Below, piece by piece: positions 26,289 to 43,516 of a stretch of DNA of 64,000 bases. The DNA is taken from NCBI GenBank assembly GCA_034509925.1, contig CM067529.1, forward strand, positions 6,735,501 to 6,799,500, written 5' to 3'. Origin of the DNA: Hirudinaria manillensis. Lineage: Eukaryota; Annelida; Clitellata; Hirudinida; Hirudinidae. Position numbers and translations under genes: made by a program. Numbering within the stretch: position 1 is the first letter of the stretch; the number at the start of each line of letters is the position of its first letter. The notes under the pieces are model-generated. The model did not search any database. It was given only the letters and a program-made list of their open reading frames with translations, and was not told the DNA's origin.

Positions 26289-26744
26289 GGCCGCACTAAA
26301 AAATTTGTCATCAAAATTAATAAAATTTCTATTACCAATAAATAAAGACTTTACACTTGTTATTAATAAATGTCTTCATTAAATAAAAAAGCATTTTTAT
26401 ATCTATGTTCCCCATTTGTAAACAAGGAAATTGCGTTATTATAAATTAAATTTTTGGATACTTGCAACGGAGACACGTAAACGAATCATATATTTTTGAA
26501 AAGGAAATTTTCTGTAGATTTCAAATATGGAATGTAAATTTTATGCACGTAAAATGCTCGCATTGTTTTTAGCGATTAAGTCGATCTTATTCGATCACAA
26601 ATTCAGTTTTTAATAATAAGACTTGTTTTACCGCACACATTATTTGCCAAGACAAGATCTTTTTAATAAAAAAAAATTTCGTTTCTATCTCATTGCGTTC
26701 AAAAGTTATAGAAGTTCAAAGTTCTTGCTTATGTCTTGCTAACT
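26289..26744. other. Downstream part of the Ulp1/PHD insertion
   Basis: Non-coding, A+T-rich, with AATAAA motifs near 26320-26345. It has no counterpart at the same place in the second duplication unit, so it belongs to the inserted DNA. The exact right end cannot be set because no clean terminal repeat was seen. Confidence 0.45.
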
Positions 26745-26749
26745 TCACC

Positions 26750-29361
26750 GTCGTGTCTAGAATCTGCCTCTACAATTTGATAACTGGCGAGAAACTTATG
26801 CTTTGTAGCTTACTGCAAAATTATTGAACAAGTTCATAGAAGCTTCCAGAAAAGCGATTATTAACCTCATTTTCCAAAACTTTTGATCGAATAGGTATCT
26901 GATCAATTTTAATTTCATTCGTCCGTAGGAGCGATCAAAGATAACACAGGAAATAGTCGGATAAAGCAAAATGATCTCTGGTAACCAAAAACATTGAAAT
27001 TCTTGGAGACAAATAGGCCATTTTGTATCTAGATACCTTGGATGCGGAGGGTGCTCAGTAAATATTCGTGAAGCTGTGAAGTTTTGAACGTCGCGTTCTT
27101 TTCCCCCAAAAATTTGAGAAATAAATGACATCTGGTTGTTTTTGTGGCATTTTTGTCCATCCGGAATTTTAAAGGGCACATCGCCGATGGGCTATCATCG
27201 GATTATCAAGGGAGAGGGGCAGCAGGTCTTGCCCTTTTCCCCAGGACAGAGGATTTAGACCCCCTAGAATATCCAGTGAATAAGGCAGGCTTAACGTATT
27301 AATGTCGTTTTATGTATTTATATCATCAGACAAACTAGCCAGGTCCGAATTTAGCAAATTCGCTGCACGCCCCTTGCGACGTTGCCAGTTCTCTGATAGG
27401 AGATTGATCACTAGCGAGAAATTCATCATACCTTGCTTTGAATTAAAAGCCCCTATAATGTAAACAATTACACTGAACAAATAGTTCGTGAGCTATGCAT
27501 TATACCTGCTGCCAACAGTACTCGATGCAACCTATTCAAATTAGCCCCTCGATTACTAACAGGGTTGATCTGACTCAATCGCAATTTCGATGTTATTTAT
27601 ATTTGTAATTGTTGTCAGCTCTTATTTTTTTGCGAAGAGTAATAATTTAGTTGATAAAAACAGATTTTAGAAATTAATTTTTCAGTTTTAGTTCTTTTAT
27701 CGATAATATACGTAGTATCCAAAAAAGTAAGTTTTAAGTTTAGAATTTTTAAAAAGTTTTTCTTTTAAGATTCATGGCTCTGACTTGGTATTGAAGATGT
27801 TTGAAATTCTAAAAAAAATTCTGAAAAGTCTATTTTTGGAGTGGTGTAAGCCATACGATATTATAAAATTCTACATAATATTATTGGCAGAATAATAAAA
27901 TAAAATAATAATAATAATATGATCTTCAATGAATCGACCAATTTTACGGTTTTTATTACCGGTTTTGAATTCATTTTTGTATAAGATTTATCGAATTTGT
28001 TTTCTCGAAATTATTTATTAACGAATCCTAGGGTCGGTGATAAAAGTGGAATGACCTTTTGGTGGCATGTCCTGAGTAAGAGATGTGTCTCGATTTCTTA
28101 GAATAAAATACTTATATAATTAAGCTACCATAATTATTGCATGCATAAATCATAAAATTGATCTCTTCTATGTCTTTCGATCCCACTCTAAGCCAAGCAG
28201 TTAATAGTACCAGCAGTGTAATTAAAATTACTCTAGAATGTGTTGTGTAGCTTCCCTCTCTTTGAAGAGGCTTGAAAAATAATTAAAACTACGTTTTGAT
28301 TTAAATATGTTTTCTCACCGCGTCTGATATCAATTTGTTTTTAATTACAATTAAACTAAGAATTCAAAATACCGTTAAGTAGAAGTTAGGGAAAGACGAC
28401 TTCATTGAAGAATCACTTAATTTAGAGGCCTGGAACGATAAAATTGCTTTAAATAATTAACGAACTAAATCACGTCTTCAAAAAGCTGTTAATAAATATT
28501 ATAAATATTTGTAATGATAGTCAAAATCGAAAAGATTTATTGCTTAATTGTTTAATATTACCTGCATCATGCATGACTTCACATGGTTATTGGGTAAATT
28601 CGTAAGTCATAACCGTCAGAACAATTGGTTTAATAAAGCTTACTTCCCGGATTCAGGTTAAATCTGCAGAAAAGACTAGCCTTTCACAGCTGTGAATCTT
28701 AAAGCCTTTGTTCCAATGTTAAAGTGAAAGCAAGAAATTTATCGTTTCCCTTTTTAGCTTTTTACGTCCCCCATCAGATTTTGTTATTTTATGAATTTTT
28801 TATTGTGTCAGAAATTAATTAAAGGATTTACGGATTTTAGCGCGCAATATTAATTGAATATATCATCAATTTGTAACAAACGTAAGAGGGATTAGAAGAG
28901 GAAGCATATTTATCCGGGTTGGGTGGGTTTAAATCTAATGTTTGAGAGCATAAATGGCACCGCTAAATCTTATAAATTCTTTATTATTGCATCAAGGATT
29001 GTTTTTTCTTTTGTTTGATTATATTTATAACCTGGTAATTTGAAATAAGCAACTGGACGACTAACCTTGGTAAGTACCAGTGCAATTAAGCAGTACATTA
29101 AGTGGACATGAGTTGTTAGTGTCTCCAAGTACGTGAGATTTTGGTTTGTGAGCAGCTATTCATACCTAAAAAATTATGTTTTTGTATTGCTCATTTTCAA
29201 AAAATTTATTTTACTTTTAAGTCGGTATTAAGTAAAGACGAAGAAAACCGTGACTTCATTTTTACTTGGTTTGATTATTCTATTTTGCATCTATTTGTTT
29301 TCGTTTTCAAAACAAATGAATTAGTGTGGTTTACAATTACATTATTTTGTAGGGAACAAGC
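26750..29361 (+). repeat. Duplication unit I flank upstream of cathepsin gene B
   Basis: Aligns with 32610-34937 upstream of gene C, including GAACAAGTTCATAGAAGCTT and the tract ending in the shared leader. Its first 80 nt (from about 26753) repeat the end of 24428-24519, so about 80-90 nt of flank occur on both sides of the Ulp1/PHD insertion. About 270 nt at 27190-27460, G+C-richer, are absent from the second unit and look like a separate insertion. No gene was seen. Confidence 0.7.
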
Positions 29362-31715
<2,354 letters not shown>

Positions 31716-32284
31716 AAACGTCTTTCCCCCTATTTTCAATAAGTGCGAACAGACACGCTCACTTCTTTTTTTTACTACGACATATTCATTTTAAGTTGTT
31801 CTTAAAATATTGTTTATTCAAAATTTTTGCCATGAAGAGAAAAGGCAGAGATTTCAAAAATGACGTTGTTTGATTAGAGCAGGGTACTAAAAAGCTTTTT
31901 TATGATGTTCGGAGCAAAATATTGCCTTAACTTTCTTAATTGTAACCCCAATGTTTTAACTATGCAATAACCCAGGCAGGTATATAATTAAAAATTGGTG
32001 TTGAGGATGACTTTGTGCTAATTAATTTGCAATTGGGGAGACACCCTAGGTCGACCGTATGAAAGATACTGCCTGCCATTTACGGTATTACTTACCAATA
32101 CAGACTAGTTGCAGTACCAGAATTTACATTGATTTTAAAATATTAATGTAATGCAATACCAGTAATAACACAAATTACTACAACTATGTATCTATTATAA
32201 AGATATTATATAATATTGTAACATTATTTGTATAAATGTCGACGACGGGTGCCCGTAGACGATTTACACCCGATTATTTTATAT
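31716..32284. other. 3' region of gene B
   Basis: Matches the 3' region of gene C (37721-38215) over most of its length, so it is the right end of duplication unit I. No separate gene was seen. A G+C-rich block of about 40 nt at 32238-32275 has no partner in the second unit. Confidence 0.5.
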
Positions 32285-34937
32285 TTTTTATTTATAATAA
32301 TCATAGTAAATAGGTGAATTTTGATAGAATGAAGTAATCCTGCATTTGAGAAAAGCATTTTGAGGAAAGGGTTGAACACATTACACTATTCATCAGGATG
32401 GAAATTTCTTCTGTCTGCGTGAATTCTCAATTTTTGACCCAACGTCACTGCCAATCAAGACGATAAGCATATTTGGCCTATTGTCACTCATTTTTTGTAT
32501 TATTTGTATTTTGTAGAATTTGTATTTCATTTTAGATGCTTTGCAAAAAACAGTAACACAATTATAGTTCTCGTCATAGTTACTTGTGGTGTTACCAAAC
32601 GAATAGAACCTGTCTAGAGTCTGCCTCTACAGTTAGAAATGCTACTGGCAAGATGCTTTATAGCATAAGTATTAGCAAAATTATTGAACAAGTTCATAGA
32701 AGCTTCCAGAAAAGCGATTATTAACCTCATTTTCCAAAACTTTTGATCGAATAGATCTCTGATCAATTTCTTTCGTCCGTAGGAGCGATCAAAGATAACA
32801 CTGGAAATAGTCGGATAAAGCAAAATGATCTCTGGTAACCAAAAACATTGAAATTGTTGAGACAAATAGGCCATTTTGTATCTAGATACCTCGGATGTTG
32901 AAAATGCTCAGTCAGTACTAAATATTCGTGAATTTGTTGAGAAGGATGGTCTTGAACATCGAGTTCTTCTCCCCCAAAATTTTCGAAATAATTGATTTCT
33001 GGTTGTTTTTGTAGCATACTGTTTATTTTGTCCATCCAATTTTAAAGGACACATAGTCAATGGGCTATCAGATTACCAACGGGAAAAAGGGATGGGGACT
33101 GCATTAAAATTCCATCTAATATAAACAATTACACTGAACTAATAGTTCATGAGCTATGCACTATACCTGTTGCCAACAGTACTCGATGCAACCTATTCAA
33201 ATTAGCCCCTCGATTACTGACAGGGTTGATCTGACTCAATCGCAATTTCGATGTTATTTATATTTGTAATTGTTATCAGCTGTTATTTTTTAAATTAGTT
33301 GATAATAACAGATTTTAGAAAATATTTTTTTTCAGTTTTAGTTCTTTTATCGATAATATACGTAGTATCCAAAAAAGTAATTTTTAAGTTTAGAATTTAA
33401 AAAAAAAATTTTCTTTCAAGATTCATGGCTCTGACTTGATATTAAATATGTTTGAAATTCTAAAAAATTCTGAAAAGTTTATTTATAGAGCAATGCAAGC
33501 CACACGATATTATAAAATTCTACATAATGTTATATGCAGAATAATATACTAAAATAATAATATGTATATAATGTATTTATTTTCTCGAAATTATTTAATA
33601 CCAACTCGATATTACTGTTGCCAATTTTTGTTGAAGTCTTGTTAAGAACCCTACCTGGGAGAGAGAGCCATAGACAATATCTATAAATATTAAGTTAGTA
33701 ATTAGGTGCATAATTTAGAAGATGAATAATTGTTTAAATTTAGTACAGGACGTCGCCATTAACGGATTTGCCAAAAATGTGTTGTGTAGTTTCCATCTCT
33801 TCGAAGACGCTTGAAAAACAATTAACACTACGTTTTGCATTTAAATATATTATGTCACCTTGTCTGATATCAATTTAGTTTTAATTACAATTAATCTAAG
33901 AATTCAAAATACCGCTAAGTAGAAGTTAGGGAAAGACGACTTTATTGAAGAATCACTTAATTTAGAGGCCTGGAACGTTTAAATTGCTTTAAATAATTAA
34001 CGAACTAAATCATGTTTTCAAAATGTTTTGTTAATAATTAATACTATTAATAGTCAAAGTCGAAAAGATTAAACAATTAATTACCTGCATCCTACATGAC
34101 TTCACATGGTTATTGGGTAAATTCGTAAGTCATAATTGTCAGAGCAATTGCTTAAATAAAGCCTACTTGCCGGATTCAGGATAGATCCGCAGAAAAGACT
34201 AGTTTTTCAAGACTAGTTTTGTGATTCTTAAAGCCTTTGTTGGAGTCTTAAAGTGAAAGCAAGGCATTTTTTGTTTCTCTTTTTGCTTTTTATGTCTCTC
34301 ATCTTGTTCATCTTTTGCGTCTCGGCTTTGTTAATTCATGAATTGTTTATTGTGTCAGAAATTGATTAAGATCATTTACGGATTTGAGCACGCAAAATTA
34401 ATTGATTAGCTCTTCAATTTGTAATAAACTTGAACATTCTTCGTGTAAATCCCAAAGAGACTGATTATTAAACGTTCTTTTCTTAGAAGAAAAAGTATAT
34501 TTAAAAGAGTTTGATGGGTTTAAATCTAAAGTTTGAGAGCATAAATGGCTTCGCTAAATCTGATAAATTCTGCAACATTGCATCAAGGATTTTTTTCTTT
34601 TTTTTTGGTTATGCTTATTGCTTGGTAATTAGAAATAAGCAACTGGACGACTAACCTTGGAAAGTACCAGTGCAATTAAGCAGTACATTAAGTGGACATG
34701 AGTTGTTAATATCTCTAAGTATATGCCGATTTTGATTTGTGAGCTGCTATTCATACCTAAAAAATTATGTTTTTGTATTGCTCATTTTCAAAAGATTTAT
34801 TTTACTTTTAAGTCGGTATTAAGTAAAGACGAAGAAAACCGTGACTTCATTTTTACTTAGTTTGATTATTCTATTTTCGTTTTCAAAACAAATGAATTAG
34901 TGTGGTTTACAATGAAATTATTTTGTAGGGAACAAAC
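32285..34937 (+). repeat. Duplication unit II flank upstream of cathepsin gene C
   Basis: Uninterrupted version of the flank that is split at 24110-24520 and 26750-29361. Because it is continuous across the point where unit I carries the Ulp1/PHD element, it represents the arrangement before that insertion. No coding signal was seen. Confidence 0.75.
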
Positions 34938-37720
<2,783 letters not shown>

Positions 37721-37975
37721 AAACAGATTTTTCCTTTTTTTCCTATACGTGCGAACTGACGCGCTCACTTCTGTTTACTACGACATTCTTTTTATTTTAA
37801 ATTGTTTTTAAATTATTGTTTTATAAAAATTTTTGTCATGAAGAGAAGAGGCGAGATTATGAGATTTCATAACTGACATTGTTTGATTACTGCAGGTTAC
37901 TAAAACGCTTTTTAATAATGTTCTGAGCCAATTATTGTCTTAACTTTCCTAATTGTAACCCCAATGTTTTAACTA

Positions 37976-37981
37976 TACAAT
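37976..37981 (+). terminator. Probable poly(A) signal of cathepsin gene C
   Basis: An AATAAA-type hexamer in ACAATAAACC at about this position, 255 nt after the stop codon. The equivalent place in gene B reads GCAATAACCC, a weaker variant. The coordinate may be off by a base or two. Confidence 0.45.
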
Positions 37982-38215
37982 AAACCAGGTAGGTATATAA
38001 TTAAACATTGGTGTTGAGGATGACTTTGTGCTAATTAATTTGCAATTGGGGAGAAAATGTAGGCCAACTGTATGAAAAATACAGCCTGCCATTTATGATA
38101 TTACTTACCAAGACAGATTAGTTCCAAAATTTACATTGATTTTAAAATATTAATGCAGTTCAATACCAGTAATAACAGAAATTACTACAACTATGTATCT
38201 ATTATAAATATAATA

Positions 38216-39208
38216 TAGTATATATTATATAGTATTATAATATAAACACATTGAACTCGCTCGGATATTGCTTTGACACCAGCAGGCACCAGCCTGATTT
38301 TCGAGACGTTATCTCTCCCCCATTTTATTTTGAGTGAAAAGTAACAAATTTTTACGTATTCAATAAAGTATATCGTAATTATTTTTATTTTATTTAGCTC
38401 ATTTGACGTTGTCAAACAACGGAGTTTTTTCTAATTTTTTTTTGCCTTGTTGAGCAAACTACACCAGAATGAATATTCCCTTCCTCACTTGTCATGGTGA
38501 TTCACCTCCATAACTTAATGCAGAAAGGGCATAATCGATATATTATTATTTACTTTTGGTTTAATATTACTTTTTACACTTTAGACACTCGGAAAATTGC
38601 AATAATACAATTAAAATTCTTAATTGCGGTAATGCCAAATGAGCAAAAACCCGTTTTAGACTCTGCTTCTTGAGGTAGTCAAATAAATGTCAAGAAACAA
38701 AATTTGGTAAATTCTACTCTGTAGCTTATTGCAAAGCCACATTAGTAAATGCAACACTACAAGTCCATAGAAGCTTTCAGAAGATCAATTAATGACCCTA
38801 TGTTCTAAAACATTTGTGGAAATAGATCTCTTTGATAAATTTCAATTTCTTAGAAAATAGCTCAAAGAGGCATGCAAAAATAATACTGGAAACAGTTGAA
38901 TAACGCAAAGTGATCTCCATAAACAAGAAATATTCATACTCCATGGCGAGGTTAAAGTCACAATGGCGACAAAAACTTAGAAATTCGTGAAGAGATAAAT
39001 AAACGATTGTTTATCTACATCATTCAAATGCTCTTGCTAAGATACAATATCATCTAAGGCACATATTATAAAACTTAGATTAATGGTTCAAAACATCCAC
39101 TTTGCCACAGAGACATCACTAATGGAGTTAGAGATTCCACAAGAATATCGAGAAATCCGGAGTGAGCAAAGCATTGGCGAACGTGAAAATGAAATGGAAT
39201 GAAGCATC
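38216..39208. other. Intergenic with a worn third copy of the cathepsin flank
   Basis: Between about 38500 and 38900, words in the order of the flank repeat recur in diverged form (AATACAATTAAAATTCTTA, GACTCTGC, GTCCATAGAAGCTTTC). No cathepsin exon follows before the BCR stop codon. The rest is A+T-rich without features. Confidence 0.5.
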
Positions 39209-42200
39209 TCATTGAGAAACAGACTTGGCTTTAAGGGAAAGAAAATAGAAAAGAAGGTTTGTTTGAACCATGACCTCCCTCGTGCCTGATGAGAACAACT
39301 CCTCCAACGTTTGAGGCTGGGCCTCTTTGATGGCAGGTCGCAGGAGGGTAGGGCCAAAAACCGTGGCCAGGTTCTGCAAAGTCATCCTGTTGTCTTGCTC
39401 GAATGTAGAAATCCTGTTGGCAAAAGATGGCCGATTTAAGATGATTTAAACTCAATCAAGAAGCAAAAGAGAAGTTATCTTAACAATTATCGTTAATTAT
39501 CCATTCAAAATGAAAAGTACCGAACCTGATTAGGTGGTTGAGTAAGTATTCAACAGTCGACTTATTTGGTTCTGGCAAAGAGTCTAGCAGTGAATTTATG
39601 CAGGCCTCTTTGGCTTCGGGATCAGCAAGCCCTTCATAGTATTGATTTAAATTCTAAATAAATTTAATGGAGCCAAATTGAAAATTTGTACAAAATCTAC
39701 CTAAACCCTTAACAAATTGTGGATACAAGGAATCGGTGAAAAGAGCCTCTGGCAATTCCCTGAAGTATGTTTTCAATGTTCCCGTCACCACGTGTATGTC
39801 AAAATTTGATACCATCGTTGAAGCAACTTTACTGCCTGGAATTGTTGGTCAGGAGACATTGAGGAGTCAATTTGAATGCAAGGAATGTTACTTAATGTTG
39901 TTTAGATTACATTGACAGGAAATCACATGCATACTTTTCTCAAACAATCTCCTAAGTTTTTGGATTTCTCCTGACACTCCTGACACCCTGTAGATGCCCA
40001 ATTCTTTCAAACCTACATGTCAGTTAGATTTGAAATTTTTAGGATTTAATTACATTTAAAACGAGGGCATTGCACAAAAGCAATGCACTTAACATTAAAA
40101 AAACAAACGTGTGAATATTAAAAATAATAAATAAAAAAAATTGCAAAAACATAGTTATAAAACCTCTATTTTCTACTTCCTGGACACAAGTTTTAACAAT
40201 CAGTGGAACATTAGAACCTTCTCTTCTAAAAGAATCAAGTTTAAGTCAAGGTTAGCATGCAAATGGGAAGAGCAAAATTAATCCAAATTACTCAAATTAT
40301 TGTTCAATTTACTGCGAAATAGTGAGAATTCCAAAATTCAAGGAATTGCTTTCTGAAGCAGTGTCACAGAAATGATGGTTGATTCACTGCTCTCATGCAT
40401 TAACCAATTTTTAACGAATGACCAAAAAACATCCAATGCATCTTGCATTTAATTCAAAATCAAATTCTCAGCAAACCATCCACCTGGCAACAGATTTAAG
40501 GTGTGCTCCAAAGATTCCTCCTTTCACTGAAGACTGCATCCTTTTGATGGTTTGATCCCTTGAACAGTACATCAGAGAAACTGTCACTGAGAGCTGAAAC
40601 AAAATAACTCTCATGAATAATTAACTCTCTGAAACAAATACAAAATACATATTTATAAACAAATAATAGTAAATAAACCTCATCATTTATTGATATTGGT
40701 TTTTCTTGAAAGTCTCCTCTCAGCCATGCTTTGCTGAGCTTCAACAAGAATTTGAGTTTGAAAGGACTTCCGGTGGATGTTAAAAGTTAACTTAAGTTAA
40801 GTTTGAAAACCGAGACCAACCTCCAAAGCGCACGTCCCCACCAAAGTTCCGACTTCATTTACGACCTTGTAACACAATATTCTCAACGTCTGAGAACCCT
40901 CCAGCTCAATTTCGAAGCCCTAATGAGACATTTCATATTAAAATCGGTAAACAGCAAATATCGATATAAATATATATAATTGTAAATATATATTTACAAT
41001 TCAGTAACTAACAAAAGATCTAAATAACTCATGCATTTCTCTTGAAGAAATAATATTTAATAGAAATTAATATTTAATAAAATTGAATAAAATAACTGAT
41101 TCAATCTCAATCCTTGCAGACTAAAAGCAACCTACTTCATCCCAGCAAGGTTCAACGGCATCCGAGACGACTTTGGTTTTGGCTTTGAGAAAGAATTGAT
41201 TGAAGGTGTCCACTTCCACAGTGCAGTAATAATCTGATGAACAGTTTATTGATTTTTACTGGTGCAGTAATAATCTGATGATCATCCTATTGATTTTTTG
41301 CCAATTTTACATTCTATACAAACACAATTTACATAAAAAGCAAAGAATAGCTTTGATCTTATTTTAAGAAGAAAATGATTTTCATTGCAAAGCATTACTT
41401 TATTAATTAAAACAAGGTTCTTGTTGATTTCTAATGAACCCAAATGAATCACACAATTTACCTCCTGGTGCTTTCAGTCCCTGAAGTTTGAAGATTTTTA
41501 TGTTCAGCAATCCAAACAAATGTTCCTCGTTGATGTTCAGGTCTTTTAAACGTCAAAATTCTCGTTAAAATTTTTATTAAAACAAAAAAAAGTATAACAA
41601 ATGTCACTAAAAAAGGCATCGATAATTGAAAACCTTCAACGTTGACCAGCCCGCCCAACATCTTTGACACGGAAACCTGAAACGTTGTTTTGTAATTAAT
41701 TCACTGAAATAATCAAATTGCAAGTTTTAATGTTTTAATTTATTTTAATGTTTTAATATTTTAATATATTTTAATGTTTTAATTTATTTTAATGTTTTAC
41801 CTTCTGAGAGTTCAGCATGCTCTGAAGCTCGGCAGTGGTAAAGTTTTGGGAAGTTTGAGCTGAATTAAATTATTTAAATTTAAAACCATTCACTGCATTT
41901 CAACTCGTAACAACATCTTATTAAGACCTCCTTAATTTCAATAATCAATTACGCAATTATCTTTACTCCTCGACAGAAAAAGAAAAAGATCGATTTACGA
42001 GATCCATCTCTGAGTCAAGAGCGGTGATAATTAATCGTAAAATTTTGCCTGCAGCCAAATTAACTATAAATTATTGTTAGCATAATTATTAAAGCAGCAC
42101 CTAACACTACCGACAGAGATAATAAGCCCCCTGCCGTCGCGATTCGACGCTTCGAATCCCGAAGCTACCTCTGCTCAAGAGGCCGCATATGGTCATCCTC

Positions 42201-42466
42201 CAACCGGCCCTCTCGTAATCGGAAGCCATGAGCAGGACGTGCATCCTGCCGAGACGTCTGTTGTGAATCTTGAACATGAGACAAGGAGAGGCTTTGATGA
42301 GAGCAGCCTGATTCTCCACCATCTTCTTCTTCACCTTTTCCTGGTTCTTGTTTGTGCGCAAATGGAGAGACCACTGTCTTGACTAACATTAAGAAATCAT
42401 CAACATTAATAGCAAACAAAATTAATGTGATCTCACAATAATATTAATAATAATATAATAATATTT

Positions 42467-42502
<36 letters not shown>

Positions 42503-43480
42503 TTAATAAGCATTAAGATGGCAACTTTCAATCAAGTGACATTGAAATCCAAGTAACCTGGCATTCAGATGACTCCTTCAATGCCATCTTCTGTTCATTC
42601 CTCAACTCTTTCTGAAGGTCACTCATTTTCTTTTGCAATGATTCTATTTCATTCTGTTGAGCCTCAGCCAATAGTTTTTCCTCTTCAAAGCATATTAATC
42701 ATCATCATCATCATCACCGTCGTCATCGTCATCACCGTCGTCATCATCATCACATCCAATCATATGGAAATCAATAACAAAAATGAGACTGGTAAATTCA
42801 CCTTCCAAGCACATGATATCATCCAACGACAGATCCAACAATGAAATGTGCCATTTTGGTTCAAAGTTAATTTTTTGCCTGCAATCAAAATTCACACCAA
42901 AATGATTTTTCATTTCCAAGTTTGTCTAAATTCATTCGATTTAATGATAAACAAAGCAGATTAAGGTTATAAAACTCGATCTCGTTAGATATGGAACAAC
43001 GACGATATTAATAATATGCAATGATGTCATATAACGACCAATATCGATACTACTATTATTCTCATTATTATTGATTATATATAAATGCATGCAATCCCTC
43101 ACGACCTGGACGATGAGATTTTCTGCCTGGCACAGACGAGCACGTCGTTGAAGAGGAAGATGTGCCTCAACTTCCTCATGTTTCCAACCTTCTCCACCAC
43201 CATCCCCTGCTTGGCCAGGTACCTTTGATGGTCAGCCTGCGACAGAACTTACTGGTTTACTGGTAATGGCATTGCAGCCTTCACTTGCATAAATGAGTCA
43301 AAAGTAATATTCGCTGTCCACTATTTGCTTGATTAAAACTCAAACTTTTCATTTACTTTTCAAAAGAGATGAACAAAAGACATAAACACCGAAAGGTAAT
43401 CACCGCATACTAATTGAACCTAATGAATTATAATTCTTATAATGATATTTAAAACCAACTGTTTACAAAATAATTGTTAA

Positions 43481-43516
<36 letters not shown>

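Noticed and set aside
29341-29361. Trans-splicing acceptor before the cathepsin ATG
   Set aside because: The AG before the leader is conserved, but an ordinary 5' UTR intron explains it equally well and no spliced leader can be seen.
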